A stretch of 9,928 bases of DNA from an uncultured Bacilli bacterium (GCA_947628105.1 CANQYN010000034.1:1-9928), one strand, 5' to 3'; shown: positions 1 to 6,101, numbered from the stretch's first letter. Notes: a model not told the origin generated them from the sequence alone. Translations and numbers: made by a program.

Positions 1-245
1 ACGTCAACTTTTCTCATTCCCATATCGTATGCGGCTTTACCAGCTGCTTCGGCAGACATACCCGCAGCGAATGGGGTTGATTTTTTACTACCTTTAAATC
101 CTAATGTACCAGCAGAAGCCCAGCTAATTGCATTCCCTTCTTTATCACTAATAGTAACAATAGTATTATTAAATGTAGAATGAATGTAAGCATTTCCTTC
201 AGGTACATTCTTTTTTACTTTTCGTTTTCTTGGTTTATAAGCCAT
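1..245 (-). CDS. rpsK: 30S ribosomal protein S11, partial (C-terminus beyond window)
   Basis: S11 binds 16S rRNA in the platform of the 30S subunit, next to S18 and S21, near the mRNA exit channel. The visible 81 residues begin with a basic segment (MAYKPRKRKVKK), followed by the family-typical HSTFNNTIVTISD (about 22-34), SWASAGTLGFKGSKKSTPFAA (about 41-61) and AAGKAAYDMGMRKVD (about 68-81). The ATG at 245 has a perfect AAAAGGAGG about 8 nt upstream. The reading frame runs off the left edge, so roughly the last third of the usual protein of nearly 130 residues is missing because of the window and not a mutation. It follows rpsM after 25 nt, the standard alpha-operon order; rpoA would normally come next, outside the window. 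The identification is secure. Confidence 0.97.
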   Translation of the reverse strand, partial: MAYKPRKRKVKKNVPEGNAYIHSTFNNTIVTISDKEGNAISWASAGTLGFKGSKKSTPFAAGMSAEAAGKAAYDMGMRKVD

Positions 246-270
246 TATAATAACCTCCTTTTAAACATGA

Positions 271-636
271 TTATTTTTTCTTATTTGCAATCGTTTTTCC
301 TTTTCCTTTACGTGTTTTTGCATTTCTATTTGTTCTTTGTCCACGAACAGGTAAACCTTTTTTATGACGAACTCCTTGATAAGAATTAATTTCCATTTTT
401 GTTTTAATATTCATAGAAACTTCTCTACGTAAATCTCCCTCAATCATGTATTTATCTACTTGTTCACGAATACGATTAAGTTCATCAGTATCTAAAGATC
501 CTGCTCTTTTATTAATATCGACTTTTGCATCTTTTAAAATTTGATTTGATAAACTTCTACCAATTCCATAAATATATGTCATGGCAATTTCAATTCTTTT
601 ATTATCTGGTATATCTACACCTTTTATACGTGCCAT
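271..636 (-). CDS. rpsM: 30S ribosomal protein S13
   Basis: S13 sits in the head of the 30S subunit, contacts the 50S subunit through intersubunit bridges, and its tail reaches the P-site tRNA. The 121-residue length is normal. It starts MARIKGVDIPDNKRIEIAMTY, followed by YGIGRSLSNQIL (about 23-34, the helix-two-turn-helix region). A coiled helical part (about 50-75, DELNRIREQVDKY) leads into the conserved SYQGVRHKKGLPVRGQRT (about 85-102). A lysine-rich tail follows the NAKTRKGKGK motif. The ATG at 636 is preceded by AGGAGG, and this site overlaps the TAG stop of rpmJ 11 nt upstream, so the two are probably translationally coupled. In gamma-proteobacteria the alpha operon is controlled at rpsM by S4, but no matching pseudoknot is apparent directly in front of this gene. 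Confidence 0.98.
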   Translation of the reverse strand: MARIKGVDIPDNKRIEIAMTYIYGIGRSLSNQILKDAKVDINKRAGSLDTDELNRIREQVDKYMIEGDLRREVSMNIKTKMEINSYQGVRHKKGLPVRGQRTNRNAKTRKGKGKTIANKKK

Positions 637-647
637 ATCCTAACCTC

Positions 648-761
648 CTAACCTTGTACTTGTTTATGCTTAGGGTCTTTACAAACAACTCTAAGTTTTC
701 CATTACGTTTTATAATTTTACAATCTTTACAAATCTTTTTGATTGATGCTCTTACTTTCAT
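648..761 (-). CDS. rpmJ: 50S ribosomal protein L36 (zinc-binding C+ form)
   Basis: L36 is the smallest protein of the large subunit and stabilises 23S rRNA. This 37-codon gene reads MKVRASIKKICKDCKIIKRN then GKLRVVCKDPKHKQVQG and ends in TAG. Cys11, Cys14, Cys27 and His32 form the C-X2-C-X12-C-X4-H zinc ribbon, so this is the C+ paralogue and not the zinc-free form. The ATG at 761 is preceded by AGGAGGG with suitable spacing. The gene lies in its usual place between infA and rpsM. Unusually for this operon, it is separated from infA by 87 nt containing a possible hairpin (787-845). Length and motif match the family exactly, so despite its size it is a confident call. Confidence 0.97.
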   Translation of the reverse strand: MKVRASIKKICKDCKIIKRNGKLRVVCKDPKHKQVQG

Positions 762-786
762 CTATATCCCTCCTATATTATAAGGC

Positions 787-845
787 CTTACATATTTCCC
801 TGGTAAAATGCGCAGATGCATATCGGATTTGACCAGAAATGTAAG
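787..845 (-). promoter_or_regulatory. Imperfect hairpin in the infA-rpmJ gap, possible RNA regulatory or processing element
   Basis: This is the only large gap in the cluster (762-848, 87 nt). On the transcribed strand CTTACAT (845-839) can pair with ATGTAAG (793-787), seven base pairs. Inside it CTGGT (836-832) can pair with ACCAG (804-800), and AAAT (830-827) with ATTT (809-806), leaving an apical region of about 17 nt that itself holds short complementary stretches. The 3' base of the stem lies about 13 nt before the rpmJ ribosome binding site. No U-tract follows, so it does not look like an intrinsic terminator. A regulatory, processing or protein-binding role is inference; I do not recognise a named RNA family. 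Chance pairing cannot be excluded without homologues. Confidence 0.45.
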
Positions 846-848
846 TAT

Positions 849-1112
849 TTATATTTTTCTCCAAGTAATTCGTCCTTTAGTAAGGTCGTACTCAGATAAT
901 TCTACTGTTACTGTATCACCAGGTAATATACGAATATAATTCATTCTTAATTTCCCTGATACATGAGCAATAATAGTATGCTTATTTTCTAATTCTACTC
1001 GAAATTGATATCCCGGTAAAACTTCTAAAACTTTTCCCTCTACTTCAATAGCAGAGGATTTTGATTTACTAATTTCTTGTGGCTTTTTTTTATGTACAGG
1101 TTTCTTTCCCAT
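849..1112 (-). CDS. infA: Translation initiation factor IF-1 with N-terminal extension
   Basis: IF1 binds the ribosomal A site during initiation and works with IF2 and IF3. The core is the usual OB-fold: IEVEGKVLEVLPGYQFRVEL (about 22-41), AHVSGKLRMNYIRILPGD (about 49-66) and VELSEYDLTKGRITWR (about 70-85). At 87 residues it is about 15 longer than the usual 72. All the extra length is at the N-terminus, where residues 1-20 (MGKKPVHKKKPQEISKSKSS) are rich in lysine. There is no ATG, GTG or TTG between residue 1 and the core, and AAAGAGGTGA stands 7 nt before the ATG, so the extended start is well supported. The SD sequence overlaps the TGA stop of map, with a gap of 4 nt. B. subtilis carries a small KOW-domain gene between map and infA; there is no room for it here. 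Confidence 0.95.
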   Translation of the reverse strand: MGKKPVHKKKPQEISKSKSSAIEVEGKVLEVLPGYQFRVELENKHTIIAHVSGKLRMNYIRILPGDTVTVELSEYDLTKGRITWRKI

Positions 1113-1116
1113 TTTT

Positions 1117-1126
1117 TCACCTCTTT
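1117..1126 (-). promoter_or_regulatory. Ribosome binding site fixing the infA start
   Basis: AAAGAGGTGA on the minus strand, with GAGG 7 nt before the ATG at 1112. It overlaps the last codons and the TGA stop of map. It supports the N-terminally extended IF1 start, because no other start codon exists before the conserved core. Confidence 0.8.
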
Positions 1127-1863
1127 GTTAAAATAGTATATCCTTCTTTTGTTACTAAAACGGTATGTTCATAGTGGGCAGCAGGTTTTAAATCTGCCGT
1201 GATTACTGTCCAATCATCTTCTAATAAGTAAACGTCTGGTGTCCCCATATTAAGCATTGGTTCTACTGCAATAACCATTCCCGCTTTTAGAAGCGGACCT
1301 GTATTTGGTTTCCCATAATTAGGAACATCAGGTTCTTCATGAACCTTTTTTCCTACCCCATGGCCAACTAATTCTTTGACTACTCCAAGATGATGTTTTT
1401 TAGCATATTGTTCTATCGCATAACCAATATCTCCTATTCGGGTTCCTTCTTTGATAACAGATAATCCCTCATACAATGAATTTTCCGTATCTTTTAACAA
1501 CTTTTTTTTTGCTTCACTTATTGTCCCAACAGGATAAGTCCATGCGGAATCTCCATGATATCCTTTATAACAAGCACCTATATCTAATGTGACAATATCG
1601 CCCTCTTTAAGTTTTCGATTACTTGGAATGCCATGTACGACTTCTTCATTAATCGAAACACAGATAGAACCAGGATAGCCATATAGATTTAAAAAGGATG
1701 GGGTAGCTCCTCTTTTTAAAATATAATTATGAGCCAAATCGTTTAATTTCTTTGTAGTAATTCCCGGTTTGATATACGGAATTAAATATTTATGTGTATC
1801 GCCAACAATTTCACCGGCTTTTTTCATTAATTCAATTTCATAATCAGACTTGATACTAATCAT
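1117..1863 (-). CDS. map: Methionine aminopeptidase, type I
   Basis: This cytosolic metalloenzyme removes the initiator methionine from new proteins with a small second residue, after deformylation. The 248-residue length fits a type Ia enzyme without an N-terminal zinc finger. All expected active-site residues are visible: His77 (VVHGIPS), metal ligands Asp94 (TLDIG), Asp105 (HGDSAWT), His168 (GHGVG), Glu201 (AVEPML) and Glu232 (HYEHTVLV), plus the substrate-contacting His175. The ATG at 1863 has AGGAG a few bases upstream inside adk, and the genes overlap by 8 nt in different frames, which suggests translational coupling. It ends in TGA; this and secY show that TGA is a stop here. The adk-map-infA order is typical of Bacillota. 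Confidence 0.98.
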   Translation of the reverse strand: MISIKSDYEIELMKKAGEIVGDTHKYLIPYIKPGITTKKLNDLAHNYILKRGATPSFLNLYGYPGSICVSINEEVVHGIPSNRKLKEGDIVTLDIGACYKGYHGDSAWTYPVGTISEAKKKLLKDTENSLYEGLSVIKEGTRIGDIGYAIEQYAKKHHLGVVKELVGHGVGKKVHEEPDVPNYGKPNTGPLLKAGMVIAVEPMLNMGTPDVYLLEDDWTVITADLKPAAHYEHTVLVTKEGYTILTKR

Positions 1864-2515
1864 GCTTATCTCCTATTATACTTTTGATTTCTTCAAATAC
1901 TTGATTTGGAGTATCTGCAAAAGGAACATGATATAAATTCCCTTTTGATTGATAGTATTCAATCAAAGGATATGTTTCCTTTAAATATAAATCATATCGG
2001 TTTTCAAAAGATTCTTCATTATCATCTTCTCTTTTTATAAGAGAAAATCCGCATTTATCACAAATTCCTTCTTCCTTTGGTCGACTTACTTCAAAATATT
2101 CATTATAGATAGCTCCACAATTTTTACATAATAATCTACCTACAATTCTTTTTTTCAAAATTTCTTTGTCGATATCAAGACATAAAACATAATCGATTTT
2201 TTGATTCATTTTTTTCAATAAATTATCATAATCAATCGCCTGTTTCAACGTCCTTGGAAACCCGTCTAGTATATACCCATTTTTCAAATTTGATGTCGTT
2301 AAGGTATTTTCAATTAATTTCAAAATCATTTCGTCACTTACTAATTTTCCCTGTGCCATAATTTCTTTTAATTCTTTTGCTTCTTCTGTATCTTGTTTTA
2401 ACGCATCTCGTAGTAAATCACCTGTCGATATATGGCATAATTGATAATAATTTTCTAATAATGCGGATTGGGTTCCCTTCCCCGCTGCTGGTGGAGCAAG
2501 TAATATTATATTCAT
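1856..2515 (-). CDS. adk: Adenylate kinase
   Basis: Adenylate kinase catalyses ATP + AMP = 2 ADP and sets the cellular adenylate balance. The 219-residue length fits the long form with a full LID. Visible parts are the P-loop at 7-15, the AMP-binding STGDLLRD (30-37), ILDGFPRT (82-89) and the LID with Cys130, Cys133, Cys152 and Cys155. These make a four-cysteine zinc site as in Gram-positive enzymes. The P-loop reads APPAAGKGT where the family usually has GxPGxGKGT: the first and the second-last conserved glycines are alanines, while Pro9, Gly12, Lys13, Gly14 and Thr15 remain. The enzyme is probably active. Its ATG overlaps the secY TGA (ATGA), and its SD (AAGAGGT) lies some 10 nt upstream within the secY tail. 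It ends in TAG, 8 nt inside map. Confidence 0.97.
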   Translation of the reverse strand: MNIILLAPPAAGKGTQSALLENYYQLCHISTGDLLRDALKQDTEEAKELKEIMAQGKLVSDEMILKLIENTLTTSNLKNGYILDGFPRTLKQAIDYDNLLKKMNQKIDYVLCLDIDKEILKKRIVGRLLCKNCGAIYNEYFEVSRPKEEGICDKCGFSLIKREDDNEESFENRYDLYLKETYPLIEYYQSKGNLYHVPFADTPNQVFEEIKSIIGDKHD

Positions 2516-3795
2516 ACTCTTCTTCTACCTCTTTTACGTTGCGTATAACTTCTCGTCACTAATTCACTTTCTAATTGTTTACAAGTTTCTAAGGCAACTC
2601 CTACTACAATTAAAAGCCCAGTTCCTCCTATTGTAATACTTGTCGATAATTTTGAAACAACACCAAAGATAATTGGAATCCCTGCGATAATAGATAGTGC
2701 AAAAGCTCCTATTGTAGTAATTCTTTTTAATACAGTTTTAATATAATTTTCAGTTTCTCTACCAGGGCGAACTCCTGGAATAAATCCTCCATTTTTTGAT
2801 AAATTTTCAGCTAGTTCATCTGGTTTCAAACTAATAAACGTATAAAAATAAGCAAATGCAAAGATACAAACAATATATATTATAAAACCTGTTACTGTAG
2901 AAGTAGTAAGCCATTTATTAATAAATAGAGTTACACTTCCATTTTTTGAAAATTTAGCAATTAGTGCTGGTACTGCAAATAACATTGATGAAAATATTAC
3001 TGGCATAACTCCTGATGAATTTAATTTAAATGGAATATATGTTTGTTGTTTTCCATAAGATGCATTTGTTTTATTTGCATATTGAATAGGAACTCTTCTT
3101 TCAGAAGTTTCTACAAATATAATTCCAACTAAAATTGCAATAAAAATTAATACAAATAACAAAAACTTCGTAAGACCTAAGAAAAGTGTTTGAGCAGTCG
3201 TAGTTACTACTAATTCGTTCCATAAAGAAACGAACATATTAGGTAATGTAGCAATAATTCCTGCCATAATAATTAAAGATACTCCATTTCCAACTCCTTT
3301 TTGTGTAATTTGATCAGCCATCCAAAGTACTAAAGCAGTTCCTGCTGTTAAAATTAGCGCATAAAGTAAATATTGGGCAGGGGTTCCATTTTGAATAAAC
3401 ATATTAGAATAAAAATATCCTTGAATAAAGGCTAATGCCATTCCTATGTAACGATTAATTTGATTTATTTTATTTCTACCTGTTTGTCCTTGTTTACTAA
3501 GTTCTACAAAATAAGGAATAATTCCTGCTTGAAATAATGTAGTGATGATTGATGCACTAATGTATGGAGTGACTCCTAAGGCAAAAATTGAAAATTGAGA
3601 TAAAGCTCCTCCACCCATAACATTTAATAATTCTAAAAATCCTAAATCAGATGTTCCAATACTTTCTTTATCTAATCCAGGAACAACTATCGTAGTTCCT
3701 AATTTAAAGATAAATAGTATTAATAGAGTGAAGTAAATTCTTTTTCTTAAATCTTTGTTTTTGTGATTAAATATCTGCTTCAAATTGGCAAACAT
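2512..3795 (-). CDS. secY: Preprotein translocase subunit SecY
   Basis: SecY is the channel of the SecYEG translocon in the cytoplasmic membrane, used by SecA and by the ribosome for export and membrane insertion. The 427 residues hold about ten hydrophobic segments: roughly 20-38, 68-90 (the plug and TM2 region, LSQFSIFALGVTPYISASII), 115-134, 141-160, 170-190, 205-228, 262-281, 302-322, 358-379 and 386-403. Family signatures are QKGVGNGVSLIIMAGI (165-180) and the cytoplasmic loop NLSKNGGFIPGVRPGRET (331-348) that contacts SecA. The C-terminus ends in a strongly basic RKRGRRRV and lacks the Y-x-GF-like ending I recall from Bacillus. The ATG at 3795 lies 1 nt after the rplO stop with AGAGGTGA upstream; its TGA stop overlaps the adk start. 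Confidence 0.98.
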   Translation of the reverse strand: MFANLKQIFNHKNKDLRKRIYFTLLILFIFKLGTTIVVPGLDKESIGTSDLGFLELLNVMGGGALSQFSIFALGVTPYISASIITTLFQAGIIPYFVELSKQGQTGRNKINQINRYIGMALAFIQGYFYSNMFIQNGTPAQYLLYALILTAGTALVLWMADQITQKGVGNGVSLIIMAGIIATLPNMFVSLWNELVVTTTAQTLFLGLTKFLLFVLIFIAILVGIIFVETSERRVPIQYANKTNASYGKQQTYIPFKLNSSGVMPVIFSSMLFAVPALIAKFSKNGSVTLFINKWLTTSTVTGFIIYIVCIFAFAYFYTFISLKPDELAENLSKNGGFIPGVRPGRETENYIKTVLKRITTIGAFALSIIAGIPIIFGVVSKLSTSITIGGTGLLIVVGVALETCKQLESELVTRSYTQRKRGRRRV

Positions 3796-3796
3796 T

Positions 3797-4240
3797 TTAA
3801 ATCACCTCTGCTTTTCCACCTAATTTTTCTATCTTTTCTTGTGCCGTTTTTGAAAATTTATGTGCTTTTACTGTTAATTTTTTTGTTAAGGTTCCTTGAC
3901 CTAATACTTTTACGCCTGCTAGTTGTTTCTTTAAAATATTCATTTCTTTTAATAATTCTGGTGTAACAACAGCATTATCTTCAAATTTTTCTAAATCACT
4001 TAAATTAATAATAGCATATTCACGTTTAAACATAGCATTGGAAAATCCTCGTTTTCCAAGTCTTCGATATAAAGGTGTTTGTCCTCCTTCAAACCAAGGA
4101 CGAACTCCTCCTCCGCTTCTAGCGTTTTGTCCTTTTTCTCCTGCTCCTGAAGTTTTTCCTTTTCCAGAACCAACTCCACGACCAACTCTTTTTTTACTAT
4201 GAGTTGCTCCCATAGTAGGACTCATCGTATGTAACTTCAT
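3797..4240 (-). CDS. rplO: 50S ribosomal protein L15
   Basis: L15 binds 23S rRNA and is needed in large-subunit assembly. From the chosen start the protein has 147 residues, the normal length: MKLHTMSPTMGATHSKKRVG (1-20), then the glycine-rich RGVGSGKGKTSGAGEKGQNA (21-40), RSGGGVRPWFEGGQTPLYRR (41-60) and LGKRGFSN. This extended basic arm penetrates rRNA, and a globular C-terminal domain ends at GGKAEVI. An in-frame ATG at 4279 would add 13 residues unlike the family and lie inside rpsE; the ATG at 4240 aligns with the family start and has GAGGA 8 nt upstream. It follows rpsE after a single base, although rpmD (L30) normally separates the two. Translation is probably coupled to rpsE, because the SD is inside that gene. 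Confidence 0.97.
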   Translation of the reverse strand: MKLHTMSPTMGATHSKKRVGRGVGSGKGKTSGAGEKGQNARSGGGVRPWFEGGQTPLYRRLGKRGFSNAMFKREYAIINLSDLEKFEDNAVVTPELLKEMNILKKQLAGVKVLGQGTLTKKLTVKAHKFSKTAQEKIEKLGGKAEVI

Positions 4241-4241
4241 A

Positions 4242-4754
4242 TTAAATTTCCTCAACTTTCTTACCGCGTAAGGCAGCAATTTCTTCTTTTGTTTTTTGTG
4301 ATTTTAATGCATTTAAAGTGGCATATGCCATATTAATTTTAGTATTTGAACCTAGTGATTTTGATAAAATATCTTTTACTCCCGCTAATTCTAAAACAGA
4401 ACGTACTGGTCCACCAGCTTTAATACCAGTACCTTTACTAGCTGGTTTTAAGACAACCTTACTAGCACTTTGTACTCCGATTGCTTCATGAGGTATCGTT
4501 CTTTCATCAACAATTGATACTCTTACTACATTTTTTGTAGCAGCTTCTAATGCTTTACGAATAGCATCTGGCACTTCATTTGCTTTCCCAGTTCCAATTC
4601 CTACTTTTCCTTTTCTGTCTCCAACAGCTACAGTTGCGGAAAAACGGAAATGACGACCACCTTTTGTTACTTTTGTAACACGGCTAACATCAATAACCTC
4701 ATCATCATATAATTTTTGTTTCCTTGGGCGTGGTTCTCTTTTTCTTTCTTCCAT
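4242..4754 (-). CDS. rpsE: 30S ribosomal protein S5
   Basis: S5 lies at the mRNA entry side of the 30S body, contributes to decoding accuracy, and its loop is the site of spectinomycin-resistance mutations. The 170-residue length is normal. After a basic N-terminus the dsRNA-binding-like domain shows VTKGGRHFRFSATVAVGD (29-46) and KVGIGTGKANEVPDAIRKAL (50-69). The second domain holds PASKGTGIKAGGPVRSVLELAGVKD and KSLGSNTKINMAYATLNAL. The spectinomycin loop looks intact, with no deletion. The ATG at 4754 has AAAGGAGGG upstream, overlapping the rplR stop. Its TAA is followed after one base by rplO: rpmD, the usual gene in this position, is absent. Confidence 0.98.
   Translation of the reverse strand: MEERKREPRPRKQKLYDDEVIDVSRVTKVTKGGRHFRFSATVAVGDRKGKVGIGTGKANEVPDAIRKALEAATKNVVRVSIVDERTIPHEAIGVQSASKVVLKPASKGTGIKAGGPVRSVLELAGVKDILSKSLGSNTKINMAYATLNALKSQKTKEEIAALRGKKVEEI
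4249..4253 (-). promoter_or_regulatory. Ribosome binding site fixing the rplO start
   Basis: GAGGA lies 8 nt before the ATG at 4240 and inside the last codons of rpsE. It supports the L15 start beginning MKLHTMSP over the upstream in-frame ATG at 4279, and it shows that rplO follows rpsE directly with no room for rpmD. Confidence 0.75.
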
Positions 4755-4766
4755 GTTTACCCTCCT

Positions 4767-5129
4767 TTAGAATTTTAATCCATTCTCACGTGCAGCTTCT
4801 GCTAAAGCTTTTACACGACCATGATATAGGTATCCACCTCTATCAAAAACAACTGTTTTTATATTTGCTTCTTTTGCTCTTTTGGCAAGTAATTCTCCTA
4901 CTTTTGTAGCAGCTTCTATATTTCCACCATTTTTAAGTTTTAATTCTTTATCGATAGAAGAAGCACTAACTAAAGTAGTTCCTTTTTCATCGTCAATAAT
5001 TTGAGCAAAGATGTTTCCGTTTGATCTAAACACATTTAATCTTGGTGTAGCAGCTGATCCGCTTATTTTTGATTTTACACGATTATGTCTAGCTTTACGT
5101 ACTTCATTACGAGCTACTTTTTTTATCAT
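4767..5129 (-). CDS. rplR: 50S ribosomal protein L18
   Basis: L18 binds 5S rRNA and, with L5, helps attach it to the central protuberance of the 50S subunit. The 120-residue length is normal. A basic N-terminal tail (IKKVARNEVRKARHNRVKSK, 2-21) precedes the conserved GSAATPRLNVFRSNGNIFAQIIDD, then LVSASS, the helical GELLAKRAKEANIKTVVFDRGG and the ending YHGRVKALAEAARENGLKF. The ATG at 5129 has AAAGGAGAG upstream. It is 25 nt from rplF and 12 nt from rpsE, whose SD overlaps this gene's TAA. Identification is secure. Confidence 0.98.
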   Translation of the reverse strand: MIKKVARNEVRKARHNRVKSKISGSAATPRLNVFRSNGNIFAQIIDDEKGTTLVSASSIDKELKLKNGGNIEAATKVGELLAKRAKEANIKTVVFDRGGYLYHGRVKALAEAARENGLKF

Positions 5130-5154
5130 AAGTATTTCTCTCCTTTACTAAGTG

Positions 5155-5685
5155 TTATGCTGCTTTCTTTCCTTCTTTACGACGAATATATTCGTCTACA
5201 TAACGAATTCCTTTTCCTTTATAAGGTTCAGGTTGTCTTATTTTTCTGATGTTTGCAGCAAATTCACCAACAAGACATTTATCAATTCCTTTAATTGTAA
5301 GTTCTGTATTACTTGGAGCTTCTGCTGTAAGTCCAGATGGAACTTCCACAACAACAGGATGTGAGTATCCAGCATTGACTGTAATTTTACTTCCTTGTAC
5401 AGCAAAACGATATCCAACACCTACAATTTCAAGTTTCTTTTCATACCCTTGCGTAACGCCAACAATCATATTTTTAATATTTGCATTGGCCGTTCCATAA
5501 AAGTTTTTATATTTGTCGTCTTTACAAACTAATGTTAATTTATTATCTTGTGTATTTAAAGTAATGTTTTCATTGATTTCAGTAGAAAGTTCACCTTTAG
5601 GTCCTTTTACTGTTACTACATTACCTTCACGAGATATTGTAACATTTTCTGGTATTGTTAAAATTCGTTTCCCAACACGACTCAT
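5155..5685 (-). CDS. rplF: 50S ribosomal protein L6
   Basis: L6 binds near the sarcin-ricin loop and the GTPase-associated region of the 50S subunit. The 176 residues form two similar alpha-beta domains, about 1-82 and 83-176. Seen motifs are MSRVGKRILTIPENVTI (1-17), VKGPKGEL (26-33), FYGTANANIKNMIVGVTQGY (62-81), the domain junction KLEIVGVGYRF (84-94), and the signature QPEPYKGKGIRY (151-162) followed by VDEYIRRKEGKKAA. The ATG at 5685 has AGGAGG upstream. Gaps are 18 nt to rpsH and 25 nt to rplR, among the wider gaps here, but both hold only a normal SD. Nothing is odd about the protein. Confidence 0.98.
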   Translation of the reverse strand: MSRVGKRILTIPENVTISREGNVVTVKGPKGELSTEINENITLNTQDNKLTLVCKDDKYKNFYGTANANIKNMIVGVTQGYEKKLEIVGVGYRFAVQGSKITVNAGYSHPVVVEVPSGLTAEAPSNTELTIKGIDKCLVGEFAANIRKIRQPEPYKGKGIRYVDEYIRRKEGKKAA

Positions 5686-5703
5686 ATTATTCCTCCTAAC
5701 TTT

Positions 5704-6096
5704 CTACCAAATATATGCTAATACTTCACCACCAAGAGAATTTTCTCTTGCTTGTTTATCTGTCATAATTCCTTTTGATGTTGAGATAATAGCAATTCCC
5801 AAACCATTTAATACTTTAGGCATTTCATTTGCTTTTGCATATACGCGTAATCCAGGTTTAGAAATACGTTTTAATCCTGTAATAACGCTTTCTTTATGAG
5901 CAGCATATTTTAAATTCAAAACGATTGTATTTTGAACACCTTCTTTTTTAATTTTGTATCCATTAATATATCCTTCTTCTTTTAAAACACGTGCGATTTC
6001 TTCTTTCATTTTAGAAGCAGGTACTTCTACTTCTGTATATTTCATTTGTTTCGCATTACGTATTCTTGTAAGCATATCTGCGATTGGGTCTGTCAT
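5704..6096 (-). CDS. rpsH: 30S ribosomal protein S8
   Basis: S8 binds helix 21 of 16S rRNA, is a primary assembly protein, and in E. coli represses its own operon. From the chosen start it has 130 residues: MTDPIADMLTRIRNAKQ (1-17), EVPASKMKEEIARVLKEEGY, ITGLKRISKPGLRVYAKANE, the signature VLNGLGIAIISTSKGIMTDK and the ending GGEVLAYIW. Three in-frame ATG codons exist, at 6117, 6099 and 6096. The one at 6117 overlaps rpsN and would add residues unlike the family. AAGGAGGG stands 3 nt before 6099 but 6 nt before 6096, so 6096 is preferred, and it matches the family start; 6099 would add one methionine only. I cannot show from this strand alone whether the operon is regulated by S8. Confidence 0.95.
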   Translation of the reverse strand: MTDPIADMLTRIRNAKQMKYTEVEVPASKMKEEIARVLKEEGYINGYKIKKEGVQNTIVLNLKYAAHKESVITGLKRISKPGLRVYAKANEMPKVLNGLGIAIISTSKGIMTDKQARENSLGGEVLAYIW

Positions 6097-6101
6097 CATA
6101 T

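Noticed and set aside
777..782. TATAAT on the minus strand before rpmJ as a -10 promoter box
   Set aside because: No good -35 hexamer at 16-18 nt, and the start of transcription would fall almost on the rpmJ SD; such hexamers are frequent in AT-rich DNA.
781..790. TAAGGCCTTA 10-bp palindrome as an operator
   Set aside because: A single short palindrome partly inside the hairpin arm; no second copy or known regulator match, so not called separately.
1281..1296. CCGCTT/AAGCGG 6-bp hairpin with a 4-nt loop as a terminator
   Set aside because: It lies within the conserved coding sequence of map and has no T-tract on either strand.
4241..4279. Longer L15 starting at the ATG at 4279
   Set aside because: The 13 extra residues lie in rpsE and do not match L15; the ATG at 4240 has its own SD and aligns with the family start.
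5249..5500. 83-codon plus-strand open frame opposite rplF
   Set aside because: Antisense shadow of L6; composition is that of a reversed coding sequence, with no convincing start context.
5513..5899. 128-codon plus-strand open frame opposite rplF and rpsH
   Set aside because: It lies wholly antisense to two conserved ribosomal genes, shows no recognisable motif, and is explained by codon bias of those genes.
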